Below, piece by piece: positions 34,809-43,492 of a DNA stretch of 64,000 bases; position 1 is the stretch's first letter; every line of letters begins with the position of its first letter. Under the pieces are notes generated by a model. It was not told the DNA's origin. It saw only the letters and a list, made by a program, of their open reading frames with translations, and did not search any database. Source of the DNA: Pseudomonas grimontii. GTDB taxonomy: Bacteria; Pseudomonadota; Gammaproteobacteria; Pseudomonadales; Pseudomonadaceae. A program made the translations under genes and the position numbers. Location of the stretch: NCBI RefSeq assembly GCF_007858185.1, contig NZ_VFES01000015.1, positions 62,001 through 126,000 of the forward strand. The letters are read 5' to 3'.

Positions 34809-37800
34809 ATGCCTGTCATCCCGCCAAGTCCGGCCGAAAACCTGCTGAAAAAAGTCGTAGCAGCGCAATTTTCCACGCGGCCGTCACTGCGCTCAGTTGT
34901 TGCTCAAATGCTGGCCAGCAGGCTGGAAGAGTACTATCCGCCGCTGTTATCCATTCCCCTTTCAGGTCTTTGCCTGGCGCTACCTCGCGAAGGTAGCGGC
35001 CGAGGTCTGCATCCGCTACTGGATGTGGCGCTCCAACATCTTGCCGACGGCAGTTTTCCCGACCTGTCGTTTCGCTACGGACTGGACGCTTACCTGAGCG
35101 ACACAACCGGTACCCGGCTCACCTTTCAAGCCAATGGCGAGCGCAACTATGACCTGCATGTCTTTGAAGACGCGATACGCGAGCTGCCCCTGATTCTGTT
35201 TGTCGGCGCGCAAGACGCGCTGGCCACCTACTGGGAGCAGGACAGCGATGCTGGCGGCAGCCGCTGGCAATGGTTGGCAAGTGTGCTGCGAGGCCGGCTG
35301 AGCACCTCGGCCGTACGCCAATCCGGTGATGATGCCCAGCAACTGCAAATGCTCAGCACCCTGGCCGACTGTCCCAGCCGAGAAGCCAGGTCCGAACGGC
35401 CATGGCCCGATAACGCTATTCACGCGTACACCCTGGAAACCCAGCTGGTGCGGGGGAATACCACGCTGACGCTGCAGGCCAGCGATATCCTGGTGGTCAG
35501 CGGCAGCCGCGTGTTCTGGTGCGGCTTGTCAGGCCAGATCCTGTCCTTTGCAAGCCTGGATGCTTTCGGTGAAGCCTGGGGCAAGCGCATGCAAGCGCAA
35601 TGGATCGCCGATACGATCACCTGGCGGCAGTACGAACCCGACGGCGATATTTTCGAGGTGCAAGCCGCCCTGGTCTTGAATCAACAACTGGACGCGCTGG
35701 CTCGCATACGCCTGCCCGCCGACAGCACCGTCCAACGACTGGAGACGCAGTTTGACGCCCTTACTGATCCGGCCGAACTGTTTAGCCATGCGCCGCGCGT
35801 GCCCAGCCAAACACGCCTGCCGATCCAGGCCGCCCTTCCTGACTGGCTACGCGACGCCTCGCCTGCCGACCGCTTTGCCTTTCATCAACGCCTGCTCGAA
35901 CAAGCCAACCTCAGACGCCTGACACACGGCAAAGGCTACCTCGACGGGTTGGACGATATCCGCACCTACGCCACCCGGCACCTGGACCATCAACTGTGCC
36001 TGGACCGAAATGCCGCCCTGCATGGCGAGCGCACCTGCACGGACATTGCCCAGTCGCCTTACGCGGCCGACACCCTGCACCTGACCTTCCACGTGCCCGT
36101 GGGCACGCTGCAAAGCGGCTACATCGAGAACGTCCCGATGAGCCTGGTCGACCTGGCCCTGAAGAACCTCAGCGGAACACCCGCCGGGCGCATGACGGTG
36201 CAGCACACGGGAGGGCTGCCAATCGAACCCTGGCTGACCCCGGAATACCTGCTCCAACTGGTGCAACGCGTTGATGTCGGCCGCAATTACCCGGCTTACA
36301 TTCAACAGGGCCTGCTCAGTGATGAAGCAGAGGCGCAACAACGCAAGCGCCTGTTCTGCCAGCAACGCCCCATCGACCTGAAAAGCCTGGCCCTGGAGCA
36401 CAAAATAAAGGGCGAAGCCGGGCTGACGCTGAGCGGTTTGCGCTATGTCAACGCAGTGCTGGGCGCCCACAGTACAGAGCGTTGGGCGGGTGCCGATGAA
36501 GTCGTGATGCGCGTGCTGTCGTTTCAGCGCAAGCCCGGCGCCAGGGCGGATACGGTACAGAACATGTTCATCATCGAGCCCCGCAACGGGCAGCCGGGGC
36601 CGCGTCTGCTGTATCGCCCCGCATACCGCGAGTCGCTGATGGAATTCGTCGACCGGGAGAGCCTGCTGGCGGCCATCATCGAACCTGGCGCGCTCCAGGA
36701 CAGCGTATTGGCCTGGTTGAAAGATGACGCCCGGTCTATCTACAGCAACGGTGGGTTCAAGGAGCCCCATTACGTGCGTGTCAGCGGGATCGGTTCAGAG
36801 TTCGATCCCTTGCCCAGGGTTCCGCCTCCCGCCACCCTTGCCCTGCCTGGAGATGAAAGCAACGATCGGATTCTGCAAGCCCTCAATGCCAACCAACTGA
36901 CGGAGTACCTGTTTGAGTGCGAAGCGCGTCAGTTGCTGGACCAGGCCGACCGCGATTCAACCTCCAACGCTGAAAGCCGTTGGGCGTTAATCCTCGAAGG
37001 CATGCAACTGGGCTTCAATACGTTGTTGATGCTGGTACGCGGACCGTTGGCGGCCGTGGGCTGGTTCATGCAACTGGCACAAAGCCTCAAGCAAGACGTG
37101 CCGGCACTGGAGAGCGACGACCCGACTGCCAGGGAACTTGCCTGGGTCGACCTGTTGCTCAATACCAGCATGGTGTTGCTCCACTTCGGCTTGCCCACCC
37201 AGGCAGCAAAAAAGCCCGCCGCCGCCGATGAGCCGGCTCCACAGGCCCTTGAACAATGGCCATTGAGCCGCCCATCCACTCAAACGCCCCCCGCCTCTGC
37301 CGTGGTTCAGCGGGGCATCGTCGGCTTACCCTCCGAGCCCCCCGGTGGTGGCCGCACGCTGTTGGACATTGACCGCTCACTGGCCGGCGACAGTGCTTCG
37401 GCGCGCCTGCTGAAAAAACTGTTGGGGTTCAATATTCCCTGGCCTGAACCGGCCCCGGAACCCGTCGCGCTCGGCCCGCAACGGGGGCTGTTCAGGCTCA
37501 ACCAGCGCTGGCATGCCTCGGTGGGTGGCCTGCTGTTTCGCGTCAGCATCGTCCCGGGCTTTGACGAGGTGTTCATTATTGACCCCGAAAAACCCGACCA
37601 CCCTGGGATCAAGCTGCGAACCGATGGCTCCGGCCACTGGACCCTGGACCGCGGGCTGAAACTGACCGGCGGTGGCCCCAAGCGCGTGGCGGCTTTACGT
37701 GAAGCGAATCGGCTCCAAAGGGAGCAACTGCTGGGCCGCATTCAAGTGCTCAGTGTGGAGATCACCCCCACGATGCACGCGTTCAGGGCATTGCTCGATG

Positions 37801-39722
37801 GGCTAAACAGCGAGCGCAAAACCCTGCTTCAACACATCAGCACGTTGAAACTGGTATGGAACCTTCTGGATAAAGCCACCGACACGCAAAAACCGGCCCT
37901 TGAAGCTCGACACGAGCAAGAGATATCAAGCTATTCAAAGGTACGCACGCGCTATGAAATTGCTCTGGAAAAGGCGGAACAACAGTACGCACTGTTACTG
38001 CCCAAGCGTATTGAACTGTTCAAGGCGGGACAGGACCTGGAAAAGTACGCAGGCGCTCGTGGCCACGTGCAGGACCGGGCAGCTACCCTGAAAACACTCT
38101 GGGAGGACCAACTGCGCCTGCATATCCATCTGCAAAAATGGGCAGAGACGTTTCTATTCACCGATCGTGGCGAGCCCATGAGCCAACTGATTCAACGGAT
38201 GTTGCCTGAGTTGCAGAGCGGACGCCCTTGGACGTACAACGAACACGTGACCCGATCGATTGAACTGGCAGACGTCATCCACCGTATGGCCGCTCGCTCC
38301 CGCGAGATGGAAACCACCCTTGAGTTATTGGAACAGGACTCTGTAGCAGGACGTGCGATTCGTGAAGAGTTGCTGGCAAACATTGACACGCTCCAACACT
38401 TTTTTTCAGAGAACCTGGAGCTCCACGCGCTGATCCCGCTGTCGTGGGCAGTGGTCAAATTATCAGTACTGGAGCCGCCGCCACTGGAGGCGCTGTACAT
38501 CGAACATCTTGCCGATTCGAACCTGAGCCAAACCTTGCTTTCGCACACCGAAGTACGCAGCAGCACCGGCTACCCTCTCGATCAACAGCGCATGCTATAT
38601 GACACGCTCCTCGGTAAATACCGCAGCTACGAGCGCGCCATTGAGGCCCTCACGTTTATCAATCCAGAACGCGTCCACCCTGTCTCCGAACGCCTCATGA
38701 ATGGGCTCAGGCAGGCGCGGATGCTGGCCGAAAACGAGCTGGAAAGCGTGGTGCGCAGCCAAGAGGCACTGGAGGTCGAAGCGTTGTCTTCAAGCTTGCG
38801 CAGACCGAAAGCGCCTACAAAGCGCATATTCAAAACCCGCAAAAGAAACTACCTGGTCGGTGACCTGAAGCCTGCTGACAGCCAACACCCTCAGGAACGT
38901 CTGATCATCACCAACACCTTTACCGGTGAAACCGTAACCTCGTTCGAGCCCTATGATGCTGACAGCTGGGTAGAAACAGTCCAAGAATCCCTAGCCACAC
39001 CAGCGCCCGCCGCAAGTATGCGCCCCCTGGCAACGCTCAAGACTCAGGGCGAGAAACTGATCCGGCAACGCACAGAGATCGAACGGGTAATCACCGCACA
39101 ACAACAGAAGCTGGAATCTCCCATCACCCGGCAAGACATCAACCCCGCGGACTGGGACGAGTTGCTCACCGGGCAGGCGAAAAAACTCACCGACCTCGCC
39201 GATGAAGTCGCGCACGCTCACCGCAACCAACCTTCAGCGCAGGACCTGATCGACACCTATCGGGCACACGCCAGGGATATTGAGCGCATGGCGCAGCGGG
39301 TGTGCAGTGAGGCCTATAAACGCCAGTGGCCAAGCCTGGAAAGCCTCGAGTATCTGTGGGGGCAAAAACAAATCGATATCAACCTTACCAGCCGGGCAGA
39401 TCCGCAGCGGCCCACCCTGGGCGGCGATTTCTTCACCGAATACGCCGTGTATGACAAAGCGCAAAAGCCGCCGACGGTGCTCTGGTACGCCCACTTTCAC
39501 TACGCCACCGCCGATGCACCGCCAGCCAGCTACACCCGGGCCCATCTGAAACTCGCCAGCCAGCGTAAATACACGCAAAAGGACCTGCTCAAAGAGCATG
39601 TTCAAACACGGTTACGCAGCCAACAGTCGCCTGGGGCCGAACCTATCGAGAAAATCCTGTATGTGTTGATCATGCCGCCTCAGGATCAGCTGTTTTTAGC
39701 CATCGCCCCCTCAGCCACCTGA
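34809..39722 (+). CDS. Giant DUF6543-like protein 2, paralog of the upstream gene
   Basis: 1637 residues. The ATG at 34809 is preferred over 34803 because AAAGGAAG is then correctly spaced and the N terminus (MPVIPPSPAENLLKKVV) aligns with the paralog. The domain order is identical: VFEDAIRELPLILFVGAQDAL, a DDIRTYATRHLD region, NVPMSLVDLALKNLSGTPAGR, SLLAAIIEPGALQDSVLAWL, a hydrophobic segment ~733-760 (LLMLVRGPLAAVGWFM), GLFRLNQRWHASVGGLLFRV (~892), a longer coiled-coil region, the basic patch KRIFKTRKRNYLVGDLKP (1338-1355) and the terminal YAVYDKAQKPPTVLWYAHFHY. The copies are clearly diverged along their whole length, so the duplication is old. No catalytic motif that I can name is visible. 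Confidence 0.8.
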   Translation: MPVIPPSPAENLLKKVVAAQFSTRPSLRSVVAQMLASRLEEYYPPLLSIPLSGLCLALPREGSGRGLHPLLDVALQHLADGSFPDLSFRYGLDAYLSDTTGTRLTFQANGERNYDLHVFEDAIRELPLILFVGAQDALATYWEQDSDAGGSRWQWLASVLRGRLSTSAVRQSGDDAQQLQMLSTLADCPSREARSERPWPDNAIHAYTLETQLVRGNTTLTLQASDILVVSGSRVFWCGLSGQILSFASLDAFGEAWGKRMQAQWIADTITWRQYEPDGDIFEVQAALVLNQQLDALARIRLPADSTVQRLETQFDALTDPAELFSHAPRVPSQTRLPIQAALPDWLRDASPADRFAFHQRLLEQANLRRLTHGKGYLDGLDDIRTYATRHLDHQLCLDRNAALHGERTCTDIAQSPYAADTLHLTFHVPVGTLQSGYIENVPMSLVDLALKNLSGTPAGRMTVQHTGGLPIEPWLTPEYLLQLVQRVDVGRNYPAYIQQGLLSDEAEAQQRKRLFCQQRPIDLKSLALEHKIKGEAGLTLSGLRYVNAVLGAHSTERWAGADEVVMRVLSFQRKPGARADTVQNMFIIEPRNGQPGPRLLYRPAYRESLMEFVDRESLLAAIIEPGALQDSVLAWLKDDARSIYSNGGFKEPHYVRVSGIGSEFDPLPRVPPPATLALPGDESNDRILQALNANQLTEYLFECEARQLLDQADRDSTSNAESRWALILEGMQLGFNTLLMLVRGPLAAVGWFMQLAQSLKQDVPALESDDPTARELAWVDLLLNTSMVLLHFGLPTQAAKKPAAADEPAPQALEQWPLSRPSTQTPPASAVVQRGIVGLPSEPPGGGRTLLDIDRSLAGDSASARLLKKLLGFNIPWPEPAPEPVALGPQRGLFRLNQRWHASVGGLLFRVSIVPGFDEVFIIDPEKPDHPGIKLRTDGSGHWTLDRGLKLTGGGPKRVAALREANRLQREQLLGRIQVLSVEITPTMHAFRALLDGLNSERKTLLQHISTLKLVWNLLDKATDTQKPALEARHEQEISSYSKVRTRYEIALEKAEQQYALLLPKRIELFKAGQDLEKYAGARGHVQDRAATLKTLWEDQLRLHIHLQKWAETFLFTDRGEPMSQLIQRMLPELQSGRPWTYNEHVTRSIELADVIHRMAARSREMETTLELLEQDSVAGRAIREELLANIDTLQHFFSENLELHALIPLSWAVVKLSVLEPPPLEALYIEHLADSNLSQTLLSHTEVRSSTGYPLDQQRMLYDTLLGKYRSYERAIEALTFINPERVHPVSERLMNGLRQARMLAENELESVVRSQEALEVEALSSSLRRPKAPTKRIFKTRKRNYLVGDLKPADSQHPQERLIITNTFTGETVTSFEPYDADSWVETVQESLATPAPAASMRPLATLKTQGEKLIRQRTEIERVITAQQQKLESPITRQDINPADWDELLTGQAKKLTDLADEVAHAHRNQPSAQDLIDTYRAHARDIERMAQRVCSEAYKRQWPSLESLEYLWGQKQIDINLTSRADPQRPTLGGDFFTEYAVYDKAQKPPTVLWYAHFHYATADAPPASYTRAHLKLASQRKYTQKDLLKEHVQTRLRSQQSPGAEPIEKILYVLIMPPQDQLFLAIAPSAT

Positions 39723-39728
39723 TCACCA

Positions 39729-39755
39729 ACGCCCGATGATGCTGACATCGGGCGT
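39729..39755. terminator. Bidirectional terminator hairpin
   Basis: ACGCCCGATG and CATCGGGCGT form a perfect 10-bp stem with a 7-base loop between convergent genes (giant protein 2 and the RND transporter). Confidence 0.8.
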
Positions 39756-39774
39756 CTCTGCGCAGCTGACGGAA

Positions 39775-42150
39775 TCAGTGCGCAAACAACGAGTTGCCCT
39801 TCTGCCCCGCCAGCTTCTCGGGCTTGATCAGGAAACGCGCCAGTGCCGGCAGCAGCCACAGTGCACCGAACATGTTCCACAAGAGCATGAAGGTCAGCAT
39901 CAGGCCCATGTCGGCCTGGAACTTGATGGCCGAGAAGATCCAGGTGCACACGCCGATCGCCAGGCACAGGCCAGTGAACAGTACGGCTTTACCGGTAGAC
40001 TTGAGCGTCTGGTAATAGGCTTCCTGCAACGGCAAACCGGCACGCAGGAAGCTTTCCAGGCGGCTGTAGATGTAGATGCCGTAGTCCACGCCGATCCCCA
40101 CGCCCAGGGCTACCACCGGCAAGGTCGCGACCTTGACACCGATGCCCATGAACGCCATCAGCGCGTTGCCCAGCACCGAAGTCAGCACCAGTGGCAGCAC
40201 GATGCACAGGGTCGCCGCCCAGGAACGGAAGGTGATCATGCACATGGTCGCCACACACAGGTACACCAGGACCAGGATGGTCAGCTCGGACTCCTTGATC
40301 ACCTCGTTGGTGGCCGCCTCGATCCCGGCGTTACCGGCCGCAAGGATGAATTCCAGGCCGTCCTTGTTGTTGTCCTTGGCGAAGTCCTGCACCGCATGCA
40401 CCGCGCGGTCGAGGGTTTCGGCCTTGTGGTCGTTAAGGAACACCAGCACCGGCGCCAGCGAGCAATTGTTGTTGTACAGGCCATCGGCGCGGGCGATGGA
40501 GTTGTTCAGCACATCGGGGTTACGCGACAGGGTTTCCCACTTGAGGTTGCCCTCGTTCATGCCCTTGATCATCTGCTTGGACACGGTCACCAACGAGATC
40601 GCCGACTGCACGCCCTCGGTGTTCTGCATCTTCCACATCAACTGGTCGATGGGCGCCATGGCTTCATAGCGCGAGCAGCCTTCGGCCTTGGTCTTGACCA
40701 TCACCACCAGCACGTCGGAACTGGTGGAGTAGTTGCTGATAATGAAGTTGTTGTCTTTGTTGTAGCGCGAGTCCGGACGCAGTTCCGGCGCGCCCTGGTC
40801 GAGGTCGCCGATCTTCAGGTTCTGGCTGTACCAGAGGCCACCGCCGAAGGCGACCAGCGCGAGCAGGACCGATACCGGCGCGACTTTGGCGCTGGCGAAT
40901 TTGGACAGCAGGCGCCAGAACGGATGTTCGCGGTGCGCGTCCTTCTTGCTCCGGGCGATGGCACGCTTGCTGATGCCCGCATACGAAATCGCCACCGGCA
41001 GCAGGATCAGGTTGGTGAACACGATCACCGCCACGCCGATGGACGCGCCGATGGCCAGCTCACGGATCACGCCGATGTCGATGATCAGCAGTGTGATAAA
41101 GCCCACGGCGTCCGCGAGGATCGCGATCATCCCCGGCAGGAACAGTTGCCGGAAAGTACGCCGCGCGGCCGTCAGCGCGTTGTCCGCCTCGCTGGATTGC
41201 AGGGCGATACCGTTGATCTTCTGCACACCGTGGGAAATCCCGATGGCGAAGATCAGGAACGGCACCAGCATCGAGTACGGGTCCAGCCCGAAGCCGAAGA
41301 AGTGCATCAAGCCGAGCTGCCAGACCACCGCCACCAAGGTGGTGCTCAACACCGCAATGGTGCTGCGCAGGCAGTTGGTGAACCACAGTAACAGGACCAG
41401 GGTGATGACGAACGCGACGCCGAAGAACAGCACCACCATCACCAGCCCGTCGATCAGGTCGCCGACCTTCTTGGCGAAGCCAACGATGTGGATCTTGACG
41501 TTGGGGTTCTGGGCTTCGAACTTGTCGCGGATCTTGTCTTCGAGTTCATGGGAAAACTTGCGGTAATCCAGGGCCAGCAACTTGCCCTGGTCCTGTGGGT
41601 CCGGGTAGGACTCCAGCAGCGGAATATCGACAATGCTTGATTTGAAGTCGTTGGCCACCAGACGCCCGACCTGGCCGGACTTGAGCACGTTGTTGCGCAG
41701 TTGATCGAGGCTTTGCGCCGAGCCGTTGTAGCTCTGCGGGATGACTTCACCGCCGGCAAAGCCTTCTTCGGTGACTTCGGTCCAGCGTACGCTGGGGCTC
41801 CACAGCGACTTGAGGCCCGAACGGTCGACGCCGGAGATGTAGAACACCTCGTCGTTGATCTGCCTCAGGGTCTCCATGTACTCCTTCGTGAAGATGTCAC
41901 CGTCCTTGGCCTCCACCGAGATGCGCACCGTGTTGCCCAGGTTGGCCAGGTCGTTGCGGTGCTCCATCATCTTTTCGATGAAGGGGTGCTTGAGCGGGAT
42001 CATCTTTTCAAAGCTGGTGGACGGGCGAATCAACGTCGCCTGCCAGAACAGGAAAACACTCACCAGCAGGCAGATGACGATCACTGCCGGGCGGTTGTTG
42101 AAGATCAGGCGCTCAAGAAAGGTCGCTTTATCGTTGTGATGACTGCTCAT
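39775..42150 (-). CDS. RND/MMPL-family transporter
   Basis: 791 residues with the duplicated MMPL layout: one membrane helix near residue 20 (AVIVICLLVSVFLFWQA), a large periplasmic loop (~45-225), a five-helix bundle (~230-390), a second helix and loop (~415-620), and a terminal five-helix bundle (~625-770). Conserved patches are ISHGVQKINGIALQ and VALGVGIGVDYGIYIYSRL, the latter with the membrane-embedded Asp typical of proton-driven RND pumps. Its size and lack of an adaptor or outer-membrane gene fit the lipid-type RND/HAE3 branch. It lies 15 bp after the YCF48/BNR-repeat gene and is surely co-transcribed with it. The cargo is unknown; the neighbouring lipid island makes a hydrophobic cargo plausible. 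Confidence 0.85.
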   Translation of the reverse strand: MSSHHNDKATFLERLIFNNRPAVIVICLLVSVFLFWQATLIRPSTSFEKMIPLKHPFIEKMMEHRNDLANLGNTVRISVEAKDGDIFTKEYMETLRQINDEVFYISGVDRSGLKSLWSPSVRWTEVTEEGFAGGEVIPQSYNGSAQSLDQLRNNVLKSGQVGRLVANDFKSSIVDIPLLESYPDPQDQGKLLALDYRKFSHELEDKIRDKFEAQNPNVKIHIVGFAKKVGDLIDGLVMVVLFFGVAFVITLVLLLWFTNCLRSTIAVLSTTLVAVVWQLGLMHFFGFGLDPYSMLVPFLIFAIGISHGVQKINGIALQSSEADNALTAARRTFRQLFLPGMIAILADAVGFITLLIIDIGVIRELAIGASIGVAVIVFTNLILLPVAISYAGISKRAIARSKKDAHREHPFWRLLSKFASAKVAPVSVLLALVAFGGGLWYSQNLKIGDLDQGAPELRPDSRYNKDNNFIISNYSTSSDVLVVMVKTKAEGCSRYEAMAPIDQLMWKMQNTEGVQSAISLVTVSKQMIKGMNEGNLKWETLSRNPDVLNNSIARADGLYNNNCSLAPVLVFLNDHKAETLDRAVHAVQDFAKDNNKDGLEFILAAGNAGIEAATNEVIKESELTILVLVYLCVATMCMITFRSWAATLCIVLPLVLTSVLGNALMAFMGIGVKVATLPVVALGVGIGVDYGIYIYSRLESFLRAGLPLQEAYYQTLKSTGKAVLFTGLCLAIGVCTWIFSAIKFQADMGLMLTFMLLWNMFGALWLLPALARFLIKPEKLAGQKGNSLFAH

Positions 42151-42165
42151 TCTTTGCCCGCCTTC

Positions 42166-43209
42166 TTATTGTTTTGTCGGTTCAGCGCCGGTTGGCGCGG
42201 CCACACGAACACCGCCCTGCCCGACCAGAATCAAGTTGCCATTGCCTGCCGCCGTGACGGCCGACAACGAAATGCGGTCCGGGCGGTTGAACACGCTGAA
42301 GGTCTGGCCGTCGTCATGGCTGACCACCACGCTGCCGCCGTTACCGACGACGACGATGGCGCCGTCCTCCAGCAACGTCGCCCCCGACAAGCCGAACTCC
42401 AGGGCGCCGCGTGCGGCATTCAGTTCGACCTGTTCCCAGGTGCTGCCGAAATCCGTGGAACGGTAAAGGTTGCCGCGCAAGCCGTAGGCCAGCAGGGTCT
42501 GCGGTTGTGCGGTGCTGATCACGCCAAACAGCGAGCCCTCGTAGGGGCCTTCGAGTTTTTCCCAGGTCTGGCCGTCGTCGCTGGAGCGGAACATGCTGCC
42601 CTGCTCGCCGACGATAAACAGGCCGGCGTCCTTGATCTGGGCGATGGCGTTGAGGTGGAACTGGTCTTCGTTGTCGAGGCGGTCGCTGACGTCTTCCCAG
42701 GTCTTGCCGCCGTCGGTGGTTTCGATCAGCGCACCGTAGGCGCCGACGGCCAGGCCGTGGCTGGCGTCTTTGAACCAGATGTCGAGCAGCGGGGATTCGC
42801 GCTTGAGGTCCTGGTATTGCTGGGTCCAAGTGGCGCCGCCGTCGGAACTGGAAAGGATTTGCGCATCATGGCCGACCGCCCAACCGTGCTGGTCATCGAC
42901 GAAATACACCGCCGTCAGCAGTTGCCGGGTGGGGACCTTGGCTTGAGTCCAGGTACTGCCCTGGTCATCGGAATAGAGGATGTGCCCGCGATCACCGACC
43001 GCCACCAGCCGCTTGCCGGCATGGACGACGTCGATCATCAGGCCTTTGGCGGCCTTGGGGGATTCAATCGCAAAAGTGGTATCGCTGGCGGCCTGGACGA
43101 CCGTCGGCAATGCGACAGCGCCAAACAGCGAGAGCGCTGCGGCCAGCAACGCAACCCTGCGTGCGGCGCGTGGGCGGCAAACAACCCAACCCATGACAGG
43201 CTCACTCAT
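42166..43209 (-). CDS. Exported YCF48/BNR-repeat beta-propeller protein
   Basis: 347 residues. The ATG at 43209 is chosen because GAAAGG precedes it at good spacing; an ATG five codons upstream has none. A signal peptide ends near VVQAAS (~40). Repeated blades carry the Asp-box pattern: SDDQGSTWTQ, SSDGGATWTQ, TTDGGKTWED, SSDDGQTWEK, STDFGSTWEQ and SHDDGQTFSV. This is the YCF48/photosystem-assembly-factor-like propeller found beside RND transporters in pseudomonads. It is probably a periplasmic partner of the transporter. The DUF1302 and DUF1329 genes often found with such a pair are not in this window. Confidence 0.85.
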   Translation of the reverse strand: MSEPVMGWVVCRPRAARRVALLAAALSLFGAVALPTVVQAASDTTFAIESPKAAKGLMIDVVHAGKRLVAVGDRGHILYSDDQGSTWTQAKVPTRQLLTAVYFVDDQHGWAVGHDAQILSSSDGGATWTQQYQDLKRESPLLDIWFKDASHGLAVGAYGALIETTDGGKTWEDVSDRLDNEDQFHLNAIAQIKDAGLFIVGEQGSMFRSSDDGQTWEKLEGPYEGSLFGVISTAQPQTLLAYGLRGNLYRSTDFGSTWEQVELNAARGALEFGLSGATLLEDGAIVVVGNGGSVVVSHDDGQTFSVFNRPDRISLSAVTAAGNGNLILVGQGGVRVAAPTGAEPTKQ

Positions 43210-43406
43210 AGACCTTTCTCCCATTTATTATTGTTAGGTCGTCTCGCCTTCCCGGGCCCTGAAACCTGCAATCTAGAGCGCCTGGAGGAAGCAGGGGCCA
43301 TCCTATCGGGCTTTCGAATCGTCTGACAATCGGTGCTACGTTATCTTTTGTTAACTGGCGGCGTTTAGCCATGCCTGAATAGCAGGGTATTAGCCAGGCT
43401 GATCAA

Positions 43407-43449
43407 TGAATTTTTATTCCATATCTTGAATTGTGGGAATTTTTATTCC
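43407..43449. promoter_or_regulatory. Two GGAA-N6-TTCC-type dyads upstream of the Gfo/Idh gene
   Basis: GGAATTTTTATTCC (43436-43449) is a perfect dyad. TGAATTTTTATTCC (43407-43420) is a second copy with one changed base. They share the same 6-base centre and start 29 bp apart. The pattern GGAA-N6-TTCC matches what I recall for RpiR-type IolR repressors of inositol genes. The promoter distance to the ATG at 43493 is appropriate. The identity of the binding protein is inference. Confidence 0.5.
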
Positions 43450-43492
43450 ATTAATAGCCTTCCTGAAAACAATAATCCAAAGGACCACGGCT

